From NCBI GenBank assembly GCA_002400415.1, contig DGQP01000005.1, forward strand, positions 406,266 through 470,265: 64,000 bases of DNA, written 5' to 3'. This document shows positions 15,547 to 25,500 of this stretch, in pieces. This stretch comes from Chitinophagaceae bacterium UBA4411 (GTDB lineage Bacteria; Bacteroidota; Bacteroidia; Chitinophagales; Chitinophagaceae). The notes below the pieces were generated by a model that worked only from the letters and a program-made list of their open reading frames with translations, was not told the DNA's origin and did not search any database. The stretch's first letter is position 1. Each line of letters starts with the position of its first letter. The translations under genes and the position numbers were made by a program.

Positions 15547-18081
15547 ATGGCCGAGTTTCCACATCTTCCACTACCAAAAAGAATAACGGCTCCCTACAAA
15601 CACAAAAAGCGAAAGTTTGAAAAGGAGATCGATGTGATTACACTTGCAAACTTGCAGAATAGGAGACCGCACGGACGGACACTTAAGCAAAATGCCAATA
15701 AGCTGAAAGATGATTGGAACTATGAGATGGAACAACGAGAGCAATCCGGGTTGCCCGATCTTCCTAATGCAGAGGTGATCCCGATCTTCTTAAAACTGGA
15801 TGCGAAATTGTTTGACCCCGAATCGTTATATTCATTCGGTATAGAAGTAATCGCTGAAGACGATGACGGGTTCGTTATTGGTGCTTCCATTGATAATTTT
15901 AAGAGCCTTAAAGAAAAGATTGACAAGTTCGTCGCTAAATCAGGAAAATTTAAAGATAAGGCTGCTCAGCTGTGGGAGATTATTACAGGTAAGCAATGGA
16001 GGGTAGATTATATCTTATCAGAAGACCTTAAAGCAAAATGGGACCAGATTTCTGATGAAGATGAAATCCTTGTCGATGTGAGCATCGCCTGCTACCTGAA
16101 GACTCCCAAGCCGCCGGCACGGAACAAGAAGAAAAGCGATCGCTATAATAATGAAGCCTACTCCCGCTGGCAGCAGCGGGTGGCAGCGCTCGAAATCGAA
16201 AAGGATATTCTTGAAGATAAAAGGCAGAATGAATTCCGGGATTTTATAAACGATTCAGGTGGCCAAATCGTCAGTTCTTTTGTCAGCTATGACGACAGTT
16301 TTGGTTGTAGAATAAGAATCAATGGTCTTACCCTGAAAGACTTGGTAAACAATTATCAGTATCTTTTTGATGTCACTGAGTTTGATAGCTTGACCTATGA
16401 TCATCCTGAAACCGGCCAGGAGATGGAAATCGAACTGAATTTTGAAGCTCCTCCCCATAATAGCCCCACTGTTTGTGTGATAGACAGTGGTATACAAGAG
16501 AATCATAGAATGTTGACGGATGCTATCGATTCCATATTTTCTGTTTCCTACATTCCTGGCGATAATTCAGTTGCTGACCTGGTGGCTAATGGAGGACATG
16601 GAACCAAAGTTGCGGGAGCTGTTCTTTTCGGTAATGAAATACCAAAAGAAGGCGTTCATCAACATGAATTCTGGATACAGAATGCGCGGATACTGAATGA
16701 TATGAAATGGTTGCCTTCGGAGTTGTATCCTCCGCAGATAATGAGGCAGGTATTTAATGACTTTCAGCAAACCCGGCTTTTTAATTTGTCGGTCAACGCC
16801 AGCCGCCCATGCAAAACTGTACATATGTCGGAGTGGGCTACCAGCATTGATCAGCTTTCACATGAAAAAAATGTACTCTTTATTGTTTCTGCAGGAAATA
16901 TCAATTCTTCGAACGTAGCCATCAACAATCCCGGAATCTCTGAGCATTTGCAACAGGGAAGGAATTATCCTCAATATCTTTTACAAAGCGCAAGCCGAAT
17001 TGCCAATCCCGGACAAAGCTGCTTTGCCCTAACGGTCGGATCGGTATCACCGGACAAATTTGAGGATGATCTGAAAGAAAGTTTCGCTGAGAAGGATGGT
17101 CCGGCAGCACTAACCAGGACCGGACCAGGGTTGTGGAGGATGATCAAACCGGATGTGGTCGAATACGGCGGAGACTATGTAAGGGAGAAAAACGCAAACC
17201 CACTCATCAGTGTTGAACCTTTATCAAGTTCGGAAGTTATTCGTACAACCTTCGATGGAACAAATGCTATCGGCTTTGACATTGGAACTTCATTTGCCGC
17301 TCCCAAAGTTGCCCATATTGCCGCCAGTATTTTGAAAGAAATTCCAACTGCGTCGAACAATCTGATCAGAACACTTGTAGCCCAGGGTGCCCGTATGCCG
17401 GAAAATATCTTTCGAAGTCCAAACGTGAATAATGTCAGAATGTTTGGATATGGGATTGCAAGCCGCAAACGATCGACGGAAAATTCATCCAGGCGAATCA
17501 CTCTTACTGCCGAAAGTAATATTTCGGCAAGGGCTGCTGAGATCTACACCATTAAAATCCCGGAAGATTTGAGACGTGTCGGCGATGAATTCGACATTCT
17601 CGTCGAAACATCAATGGCATTTACCGCGATCCCCAGACGAACGAGACGGAGAACAAGATCTTACCTTTCAACATGGGTTGACTGGTATAGTTCGAAGTTT
17701 GATGAGACATATAATCAATTTAAATCCAGAATGACAAAACTGGCTTCCGAGGAAGAATTTGAAGAAGGAGATGAAGATGCCAAAAATATCCAGTGGTGTA
17801 TCCGGGAAAGTATGAACTGGGGTACAGTTAAAGACCTTCGCCGTCAAGATAGTTCGCTCCAAAAAGATTGGGTGGTCATTAAGTCATTTATGATGCCCGA
17901 GGAATTTTCGATTGCAGTCGTAGGGCACCAGGGCTGGGATAAAGACACACAATCAAGCGTTCCGTATTCATTAGCCGTTTCATTTGAAATTTTGAATACA
18001 GAAATTGACATTAATGTCTACAATAGTATCAAAGTAGAAAATGAAATTGAAGCTGAAAATGAGATTGGCGATGTTTTGTAA
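15547..18081 (+). CDS. S8 family subtilisin-like protease, IetS-like
   Basis: 844-residue serine protease without a signal peptide, so probably cytoplasmic. An N-terminal region of about 300 residues (charged, partly coiled) precedes the subtilase domain: catalytic Asp 313 in VCVIDSGI, His 351 in GGHGTKVAGAV, oxyanion Asn 451 in SAGN, and Ser 582 in GTSFAAPKVA. All are intact. A C-terminal region of about 200 residues (IPEDLRRVGDEFDI onward) is probably a beta-rich accessory domain. The gene begins one base after the AAA-ATPase stop, implying translational coupling and fixed stoichiometry. By analogy with IetS it would be a toxin or effector protease restrained by the ATPase; substrate and trigger are unknown. 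It is the last island gene, 354 bases before the right att copy. Confidence 0.88.
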   Translation: MAEFPHLPLPKRITAPYKHKKRKFEKEIDVITLANLQNRRPHGRTLKQNANKLKDDWNYEMEQREQSGLPDLPNAEVIPIFLKLDAKLFDPESLYSFGIEVIAEDDDGFVIGASIDNFKSLKEKIDKFVAKSGKFKDKAAQLWEIITGKQWRVDYILSEDLKAKWDQISDEDEILVDVSIACYLKTPKPPARNKKKSDRYNNEAYSRWQQRVAALEIEKDILEDKRQNEFRDFINDSGGQIVSSFVSYDDSFGCRIRINGLTLKDLVNNYQYLFDVTEFDSLTYDHPETGQEMEIELNFEAPPHNSPTVCVIDSGIQENHRMLTDAIDSIFSVSYIPGDNSVADLVANGGHGTKVAGAVLFGNEIPKEGVHQHEFWIQNARILNDMKWLPSELYPPQIMRQVFNDFQQTRLFNLSVNASRPCKTVHMSEWATSIDQLSHEKNVLFIVSAGNINSSNVAINNPGISEHLQQGRNYPQYLLQSASRIANPGQSCFALTVGSVSPDKFEDDLKESFAEKDGPAALTRTGPGLWRMIKPDVVEYGGDYVREKNANPLISVEPLSSSEVIRTTFDGTNAIGFDIGTSFAAPKVAHIAASILKEIPTASNNLIRTLVAQGARMPENIFRSPNVNNVRMFGYGIASRKRSTENSSRRITLTAESNISARAAEIYTIKIPEDLRRVGDEFDILVETSMAFTAIPRRTRRRTRSYLSTWVDWYSSKFDETYNQFKSRMTKLASEEEFEEGDEDAKNIQWCIRESMNWGTVKDLRRQDSSLQKDWVVIKSFMMPEEFSIAVVGHQGWDKDTQSSVPYSLAVSFEILNTEIDINVYNSIKVENEIEAENEIGDVL

Positions 18082-18435
18082 TGGTTAATATCACATTGAC
18101 GACCTTGACTACCGCTCATCGATTTCGCAATAGTGAGAACTAATTTCATCAATTATAAAGCTGATAAAATTCCATACAATTATTCTTTTAGGGAGAGTCT
18201 TCCAATCTAACAAGTACGCCTTTCTGTCACTAATCAAAGTAAAACTATTCAAGCCACAATAGAAATAAATATTGAGCAAAAAAATATTCTTTCATTTACT
18301 TAAAGTAAATTGCATTGTTCTTTGACCTGCTGCCATAAAATGAAGTAAAAAATAGTTAAGCTAAGGAAACAGTTTTTTGTGCCTTAAATATGTCGCACAT
18401 TAGATAAAGAATTGAGCGTTAAAAGGTAAATCGTA
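18082..18435. other. Island right-end non-coding DNA
   Basis: About 350 AT-rich bases between the protease gene and the right att copy. No plausible reading frame on either strand and no clear terminator were seen. Confidence 0.6.
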
Positions 18436-18447
18436 TTGTATCGGAAA
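18436..18447 (+). other. Right attachment-site core
   Basis: TTGTATCGGAAA repeats the mnmE 3' end in direct orientation. Read in the mnmE frame, TGT ATC GGA AAA TAA gives Cys-Ile-Gly-Lys-stop, the family's conserved C-terminus. The differences from the left copy are synonymous (AAG/AAA) or exchange one stop for another (TGA/TAA), as expected for an original mnmE end displaced by the insertion. Confidence 0.7.
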
Positions 18448-19024
18448 ATAACTTTCTTTTATTGCCTTTAATTCTTCTTTTTTGAGTGTCTGTCTTACTC
18501 GGTTGCTGCCCAAATGCGTCGGGCATCAAAATGATGTTGAATTAAAAAACTGATGATAACTTTTTTCAACAACCGATGTTTTTTGATGTGACATACACTT
18601 TCGGATGGAGAAGTTCTGTGAGGTTCAATGATCTCACATCGAAGAAATGAAATGCTTCAACTTAGCTGATAATGATATTAATTTCGAAGAATTATTAACG
18701 CTAGGTTTAATGATATATGCTAAAGATGATCTGCTACTAGCTGTTTGACATTCTCCTTAGATTATTGTGTTGAGTTAGTACCGTTTTTGGAGCATCCCGA
18801 AGATGTAATCAACAGTTTATCCTTGTCAGGCATAAAAGAGATAATGTACCGTGTCTATAGATAAACAAACGTAGGATCAAAAATACGCTGGCTTGTATAG
18901 AAATACTTTTAGAGCTGATAATATAACCAAGACTTATTATTGACATAGTGGGATGCTGGTTTCAGAGTGATTATTCAAATCACATATTTTTTTCAGGTAG
19001 AATGGAATTTCCGTGATCGGTTGA
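18448..19024. other. Decayed intergenic DNA right of the island
   Basis: 577 AT-rich bases. Apart from a frameshifted remnant (18647-18864, listed separately) nothing coding is evident. A short hairpin GTGATT-ATTCA-AATCAC (18967-18983) followed by T-rich sequence lies near the right end. Confidence 0.5.
18647..18864 (+). pseudogene. Frameshifted remnant of a small gene
   Basis: An ATG at 18647 opens 33 codons with protein-like composition (ADNDINFEELLTLGLMIYAK, ending at TGA 18746). Eleven bases later a second frame, from 18757 to a TAA at 18862-18864, reads LDYCVELVPFLEHPEDVIN and onward for 35 codons. Both pieces are acidic and hydrophobic in a coding-like way and together suggest one protein of about 70 residues broken by a frameshift. 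The product is not recognised. Confidence 0.35.
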
Positions 19025-20152
19025 TCATTCAGCCGTATTTATTTTTTGTATATTCAGGGAATCCGTAGCCCGTTTGTTTGTTACATAACGGATATTCCGG
19101 AGCACAATCGTAAGTATTGTCATAAAGGCTAATAGTATGAGCAGGATGAATTCCTGCCGTAATTCTCTCAGCCAGTATACTTCAATCAGTATAAAACCAT
19201 GGATAAAACAAATCAGTTTGGCAGCAAACGAATGGCTGTATCCCTTATTCGTCAACAGGTGGTGGATATGTGTCTTATCTGCTTCAAACGGCGATTTGCC
19301 ATTCCATATGCGGGTGGCAAAAACACGGACCGTGTCAAAAACAGGAATCAATACAACACCAAGGATGAATAGAGGGGCATGCTGTATTACCGGAGCAGCA
19401 GCGGATATATTTACCTGTAACAATCGTATGGCAAGCACAGCTATAACAAATCCCAGCAGCAACGACCCGGTATCTCCCATAAATATTTTTGCGGGATTAA
19501 AATTAAAATATAAAAAAGCAAGTATACCACCGGCTAAAGCAAATGCGATGAGGGCCGTGTTCACATCTCCACTCATGGTAAGGAAAATGCCCAGGGTGAC
19601 CAGGCTCATGAAGCCGAGACCGCCCGCCAGTCCGTCAATCCCATCAATAAGGTTGAACGCATTGGTAATGCCTACTATTGCCAGAATGGTAAAAGTGTAC
19701 TGAGCGGAAACCGGTAAATCCCCGATACCCAATAAGCCGCCAAATGAAGTGATGCGAATACCGGATAAAGCTATCAGGGCTGCTAAGCCCAACTGGATAA
19801 TAAACTTGTATTTAGCGGAAAGATCTTTCAGATCATCCATGATGCCAAGGCCAAAAAGAACAGATATGGCAAAGAAAAAGCTTACCTGAGGCACTTCATT
19901 CGTAAAGGGAAACCAGAGGAAGAGAGCCGTCATCATGCCTGCCAGTATTGCAATGCCTCCCATTGTCGGGATAGGGGTTTTATGTTCCTTTCTTGCATTA
20001 GGCGTATCGTACAGTCTGTACTTATTAATAAGACTGATGATCGGGGGAATAGTGATTAATGTAATAACAAAGGCGGTGATAAAGCAGAGCAGGGCAAACT
20101 TATAATCACGGAAATAGATATCAAGCTGTAACAGGTGGAACTGGCTTTTCAT
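19025..20152 (-). CDS. MraY/WecA-type undecaprenyl-phosphate glycosyl-1-phosphate transferase
   Basis: Integral membrane enzyme of glycosyltransferase family 4, expected to transfer a GlcNAc-1-phosphate-type group from a UDP-sugar to undecaprenyl phosphate, starting O-antigen, capsule or wall-polymer synthesis. 375 residues from the ATG at 20152; upstream codons in frame look non-coding. It has about 10-11 membrane helices with the family motifs TPIPTMGGIAI, IMDDLKDLSAKYKF (Mg-binding Asp pair), NAFNLIDGIDGLAGG, FMGDTGSLLLGF and the HIHHLL motif typical of WecA/TagO rather than MraY. Neither neighbour is a polysaccharide gene, so it stands alone. Confidence 0.88.
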   Translation of the reverse strand: MKSQFHLLQLDIYFRDYKFALLCFITAFVITLITIPPIISLINKYRLYDTPNARKEHKTPIPTMGGIAILAGMMTALFLWFPFTNEVPQVSFFFAISVLFGLGIMDDLKDLSAKYKFIIQLGLAALIALSGIRITSFGGLLGIGDLPVSAQYTFTILAIVGITNAFNLIDGIDGLAGGLGFMSLVTLGIFLTMSGDVNTALIAFALAGGILAFLYFNFNPAKIFMGDTGSLLLGFVIAVLAIRLLQVNISAAAPVIQHAPLFILGVVLIPVFDTVRVFATRIWNGKSPFEADKTHIHHLLTNKGYSHSFAAKLICFIHGFILIEVYWLRELRQEFILLILLAFMTILTIVLRNIRYVTNKRATDSLNIQKINTAE

Positions 20153-20412
20153 CTTATTAGTTCGGTTTTTCTTAAGGTGGTACCTGAATTGGAAACTAAA
20201 TATAGACGTATTTTTTAGCACCCGCAAGCCCTTTTTTATTGTGCTTGAACAAAAATTTTCCCTTGTACTGTTTCTTAAATCTTCTCAGGGAATATTTGTT
20301 ACTTTCCCCTGTGTTTTACAAATAAGTGTCCTGCCCGGATGCTAAAGAATGAACAGAACAAGCTGGCAAGAGCTATTTTTGTAAAAAGCTTTTTATCCCC
20401 GGCATCTCTCAA

Positions 20413-22506
20413 ATATTAACTAACCCTATCGGATATCTGAAAGGAGCGGGCCCGCAACGGGCCGAATTGCTCAAAAAAGAGCTTGGCATTTTTACATTTT
20501 ATGATCTGCTGAATCATTTTCCTTACCGGCATATCGACCGGAGAAAAGTCGATTCCATCAGCAGCATCACCCCGGCTACGGAATTTGCACAGATTGCAGC
20601 TGTACTGGTGAGTTATGAGATCGTTGGGCTAAAAGCCGGGAGAAGGCTGGTGGCACAGGTTAAAGACAAAACCGGCTTTTTGGAACTGACCTGGTTCCAG
20701 GGGGTGAACTGGATACAGAAAACGTTGCAACAGGGGCAAGCCTACCTTATTTATGGACGGGTTACATTCTTCAATGGAAAAACCCAGATTATTCACCCGG
20801 AGATGGAGGTGCTGACTGCGGAAAAAAAAGATGGTAAAGATTTTCTTGAACCGGTTTATCCCACCACCGAAAAATTAAAAGCAAGAGGCCTTGGAGGAAA
20901 ACAGCTTGGTAGGTTGTCAGAGCATTTACTTAGCCTGCTAAAGGAGAAAGATATCCCGGAAAATTTACCGGCGGGTATTTTGCGGCGATTAAAACTTGTT
21001 AGCCGGTATGAAGCCTACAGAGCAATACATTTTCCACCAGCAGCAGATTCATATGAACAGGCGGTAAAGCGGCTGAAGTTTGAAGAACTGTTTATTGCCC
21101 AACTCCGGATGGCCATGTTAAGGTCAGAGCGGCATCGTTATTCCGAAGGGGTGGTGTTTGATAAAGTGGGTGATTACTTCAATGGATTTTATAAACATCA
21201 CTTACCATTTGCGTTGACCAATGCACAAAAAAGAGTGATCAAAGAGATTCGGGCTGACACGGCAAAAGGCAAACAAATGAACCGGTTGTTGCAGGGAGAT
21301 GTGGGCAGCGGGAAAACAATCGTGGCTGTTCTTATTATGCTCCTCGCGGCTGATAACAACTACCAGGCCTGCCTGATGGCGCCTACTGAAATCCTGGCTC
21401 AGCAACACTATGCCGGTATTTCATCACTCCTTGGAAAAACAGGAGTTTCTGTCGGCTTACTGACAGGGTCTGCCAGACCCGCCCAGCGTAAAAGAATAGT
21501 AAAAGAGCTGGCAGAAGGTAGTTTGCAAATCCTGATTGGCACTCATGCCGTAATTGAAGATGTGGTGCAATTCAAAAACCTGGGCATGGTGGTAATTGAT
21601 GAACAACACCGATTTGGTGTTGCTCAAAGAGCAAAACTATGGGCCAAAGCAACGATTCCTCCACATATTCTTGTCATGACGGCAACACCTATTCCAAGAA
21701 CACTGGCCATGACTGCTTATGGCGATCTTGATTACAGTGTACTGGATGAGTTGCCTCCGGGACGGCAACCCATTACTACAGTTCACCGTTATGAGTCGCA
21801 ACGCAGCAAGGTCATGGATTTTTTAAAGGCTGAGATAGAAAAGGGGCGGCAGGTATATATCATTTTTCCACTCATTGAAGAAAGCGAGAAATTAGATTAT
21901 GAGAACCTGATGCAGGGATACGAAAGTGTTAAGACCTATTTCCCGGAGCCTAAGTACTGGATCAGCATGGTGCATGGCCGGCAACCCGCGGAACAAAAAG
22001 AACTAAATATGAAACGGTTTGTGGAAGGAGATACACAGATTATGGTTTCGACTACAGTAATTGAAGTAGGGGTAAATGTGCCGAATGCATCGGTGATGGT
22101 GATTGAAAGCACGGAAAAATTTGGCCTTTCCCAATTACACCAGTTGAGGGGGCGTGTGGGCAGGGGTGCGGAAAAAAGTTATTGTGTATTAATGACCGGA
22201 GCTAAATTAGGTAATGATGCCCGGGAGCGCATCAGGATAATGACGGCGACAAATAATGGTTTCGAAATAGCAGAAAAGGACCTGGAATTACGGGGGCCCG
22301 GGGAAATAGCGGGGACAAGACAAAGCGGTGCATTAAACTTTAAGCTGGCCAGTATTGTCCAAGACCGGCAATTACTGGAGACGACCCGGTCTTTGGCGGC
22401 GGAGGTATTAGAAAATGACCCCGACCTTGTTTCGGCCGAAAATTTGCGGTTAAAGAACTTTTTGCTGTCACAAAAAAGTAAAACAGCCTGGAGTCGTATT
22501 TCTTAA
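20413..22506 (+). CDS. recG: ATP-dependent DNA helicase RecG
   Basis: RecG remodels stalled replication forks and branch-migrates Holliday junctions. It has an N-terminal wedge/OB domain and a superfamily 2 helicase core with Walker A GDVGSGKT, Walker B VIDEQH, motif III ATPIPRTLA and the C-terminal QLRGRVGRG. The first standard start codon in frame is TTG at 20467, but the conserved N-terminal segment NPIGYLKGAGPQRAELL is encoded upstream of it and no ATG, GTG or TTG precedes it before a stop at 20350. The frame most consistent with homologs starts at ATA 20413 (about 697 residues, normal length). Either ATA is used or the initiator has a sequence error. The next gene starts 24 bases downstream. 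Confidence 0.92.
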   Translation: MLTNPIGYLKGAGPQRAELLKKELGIFTFYDLLNHFPYRHIDRRKVDSISSITPATEFAQIAAVLVSYEIVGLKAGRRLVAQVKDKTGFLELTWFQGVNWIQKTLQQGQAYLIYGRVTFFNGKTQIIHPEMEVLTAEKKDGKDFLEPVYPTTEKLKARGLGGKQLGRLSEHLLSLLKEKDIPENLPAGILRRLKLVSRYEAYRAIHFPPAADSYEQAVKRLKFEELFIAQLRMAMLRSERHRYSEGVVFDKVGDYFNGFYKHHLPFALTNAQKRVIKEIRADTAKGKQMNRLLQGDVGSGKTIVAVLIMLLAADNNYQACLMAPTEILAQQHYAGISSLLGKTGVSVGLLTGSARPAQRKRIVKELAEGSLQILIGTHAVIEDVVQFKNLGMVVIDEQHRFGVAQRAKLWAKATIPPHILVMTATPIPRTLAMTAYGDLDYSVLDELPPGRQPITTVHRYESQRSKVMDFLKAEIEKGRQVYIIFPLIEESEKLDYENLMQGYESVKTYFPEPKYWISMVHGRQPAEQKELNMKRFVEGDTQIMVSTTVIEVGVNVPNASVMVIESTEKFGLSQLHQLRGRVGRGAEKSYCVLMTGAKLGNDARERIRIMTATNNGFEIAEKDLELRGPGEIAGTRQSGALNFKLASIVQDRQLLETTRSLAAEVLENDPDLVSAENLRLKNFLLSQKSKTAWSRIS

Positions 22507-22530
22507 CAGAAGATTGTCACAACAGTTCTC

Positions 22531-25500
22531 ATGAATTTTAGTTATTTTAAAGAAAATAAATTGAACCTGAAACACCCTGTAATCCTTGCCATTTCCCTGC
22601 TTTCGGTCCTGTCTCTGTGGTCACAGGATTACAATAATATTGAGTTTATCGAAAACAAAGGGCAGTGGGACAGCCGGGTGAAATTTAAAGGCGATGTGAA
22701 TGCGGGAGCCTTCTTCCTTCGTTCAGGTGGATTTACAGTGCTACAGCATAATCAACAAGATCTTATAGCATTAGAAGAGGCCTGGCATGGTCAGCAGCAT
22801 GGTGTTGTTGCAAAGACGGGAAATATGGTGCTGCGCTCACATGCCTGGAATGTAGATTTCCTGGGAGCTGACCCGGTAATGGAGATTGCTCCCGATAAAG
22901 GCATATCAACCTATAATAATTACTTTCTCGGCAATGACCCATCCAAATGGGCCTCCGGTTGCCGTATTTTCCAGGCAGTGACCCTGAGAAATGTTTATCC
23001 TAATATAGATGTTCGTTATTATACCAGCAATGGTATACTGAAATATGATATCATTGTAAGACCGGGTGGTAATGTCAGCAGGATTGCATTACAGTATGAA
23101 GGCGTTGATAAATTACAGGTGAAAAATAAAGAGCTTATTGTAGGTACATCAGTCGGGGAAAGAAAAGAATCTGCGCCTTATACCTACCAGTCAACCGCAA
23201 AAGGAAGAGCCGAGGTTGACTGCCGCTATAAAATAAGCGGCAATATTGTAAGATTTGATATAAAGGATTACGATCCTTCTTCAACACTTATTATAGACCC
23301 TACCATGGTCTTTTGTTCTTTTACCGGGAGCACAACGGATAACTGGGGATATACAGCAACTTATGGCCCCGATGGGAGTATGTTCGGCGGCGGTATTGTA
23401 AGAAATGCAAACGGATTTCCTGCATCGCCCGGGGCTTTTCAGACAACTTACCAGGGGGGTAGCTCCGGCACACAGGAAGGGCCTTGTGATATTGGCATTA
23501 TCAAGCTTTCACCAACCGGTAATGCCAGAGTCTATGCAACTTATATCGGGGGAACTGCCAATGAACAACCGCATAGCCTTATCGTAGATAACCAGGGCAA
23601 CCTGATTATGGCAGGCCGATCTAACTCGGCGAATTATCCCACTACAAGTGCAGGTCAGATTGGTACAGGAGGTGCATTTGATATTGTCGTTACAAAATTC
23701 AATCCCACAGGTACTGCATTGCTGGGGTCCAAAAAAATTGGGGGTACCGCTAACGATGGAGTAAATATTACTCCCGGAAGAGGTGGCGTTAACTCTTTGC
23801 AGCAGAACTATGGAGATGATGGCAGGAGTGAAGTAATCATAGATGGGGGCGGCAATATTTATGTGGCATCCTGCACACAGTCGGCAACAGATTTCCCGGT
23901 TACAGCCGGGACATTTCAGGGAACTTATGGCGGAGGGACACAGGATGGTGTTTTAATGAAATTTAGCTCTGCATTAGCTCCTCTGTTTATCAGCTATCTT
24001 GGTGGCAGCAGTAATGATGCAGCTTATGTGCTTTCGCTTGGGGCCAATGGGAATATTTTCGTTGCCGGGGGTACAGAGAGTGCCAATTTCCCTGGAAATA
24101 AATCGGGTACGATTGGGCAAACATTCAATGGTAATATTGATGGTTTTGTAGCCGAGATTACTAATAACGGTTCGGGTATTATCCGGTCAACATTTATTGG
24201 AACGACTGGTATTGACCAGGTCTTCGGTATCCAGTTTGACCGTAACGGGTTTCCCTATATCATGGGGCAAACAACAGGTACCTGGGTGGCGCAAAATGCA
24301 ACTTTCAGCAGCCCGGGTGGCAAACAGTTTATCGGAAAGCTAAGACCTGATTTGTCTGCTTATGTCTATACAACTATGTTCGGAACTAATTCTTCAATTC
24401 CTAATATTTCACCTGTTGCTTTCCTTGTTGACCGTTGTGAAAATGTATATGTATCGGGCTGGGGCGGATTGATTAATCCGGGAATACCCAGTCTTTATCC
24501 TAATGCGGGAACAACGGGAATGCCTGTTACAACTGATGCCCTTGATCCATCAACCGATGGTTCTGATATGTATTTTTTTGTATTGGCCAGGGATGCCACA
24601 AGCCAGTTATATGGTAGTTTCTTTGGCCAGACTGGTGGATTAGTAGATCATGTGGATGGCGGTACCAGCCGCTTTGATCAAAATGGGGTTATCTACCAGG
24701 GAATCTGTGCGAATTGTGGCAGAGGAGCTACTTTCCCAACTACTGCCGGAGTATGGGCGCCCACCAACGGTTCGCAGAACTGTAATATGGCAATGGTCAA
24801 GATTGCTTTTAACCTGTCGGGGGTTGGTTCAGATGTAGAATCAGCTATTAATGGTGTTCCCAGGGATACTTCGGGTTGTGTGCCATTGACTGTTGATTTT
24901 ACTGACCAGATAAGAAATGCCCAAAGTTATATCTGGAATTTTGGTGACGGATCTCCACAAGTTGGACCTTTACCCGCAGCCACAGGATTTACTCAATCGC
25001 ATACCTATACGGCTGTTGGCACCTACCAGGTTATGCTGATTGCTATTGATCCGGCTAGTTGTAATATCAGGGACACTTCATATATACATATCCGTGTGGG
25101 AGACCTTCGTGCGAATGTTGATTTTAATGCTGTGAAAACCGGGCCCTGTACTTCTTTCCAATACCAGTTCAATAATCTGTCTGTTGCACCACCTTCCACA
25201 CCATTTCAACCCACATCTTTTACCTGGGATTTTGGTGATGGCAGCCCAACCGTTGTGGCAGGTTTAAATGCAGTCACTCATACTTACGCAGCTCCGGGAA
25301 CCTATAATGTGATATTACGGCTAACTGATACTTCATATTGTAACTCACCTGATGCTGATACCCTGCAATTAAGTGTGGATGAAAATGTGGATGCAAGATT
25401 TACAACACCGGCAACAGGTTGTGTACCTTATACAGCTGTATTCGATAATACATCTATTGCAGGGCAAACCTGGGAATGGGATTTTGGAGATGGGAATACG

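Larger units (their letters stand above)
9370..18447. mobile_element. Integrative genomic island in the 3' end of mnmE
   Basis: The element is bounded by direct copies of TTGTATCGGAAA, one in the last codons of mnmE (9370-9381) and one at 18436-18447. Read in the mnmE frame, both copies encode Cys-Ile-Gly-Lys followed by a stop (TGA on the left, TAA on the right), so the right copy looks like the displaced original gene end. A tyrosine integrase and an HTH protein lie next to mnmE, the layout known for SGI1-type islands that use the mnmE (trmE/thdF) 3' end. Cargo: two Cys-rich paralogs, an unknown 303-aa protein, a DUF5677-like protein and an AAA-ATPase/subtilisin pair. No conjugation or replication genes are present, so any transfer would need a helper. 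Confidence 0.75.

Noticed and set aside
18400..18594. Minus-strand frame of 65 codons with one internal TGA and a protein-like C-terminal half (contains LKKEELKAIKESYF).
   Set aside because: It crosses the proposed right att copy, so half would be island and half chromosome DNA. The stop codon and the AT-rich, Lys/Glu-biased composition make it most likely chance.
18961..18993. Hairpin GTGATT-ATTCA-AATCAC followed by T-rich sequence as a terminator.
   Set aside because: The stem is only 6 AT-rich pairs and the T-run is on the plus strand, where no gene ends nearby; it lies on the wrong strand for the minus-strand gene ending at 19025.
19137..19703. A 188-codon plus-strand frame.
   Set aside because: Antisense to the WecA/TagO-like gene; composition is that of a shadow frame and no motif is recognisable.
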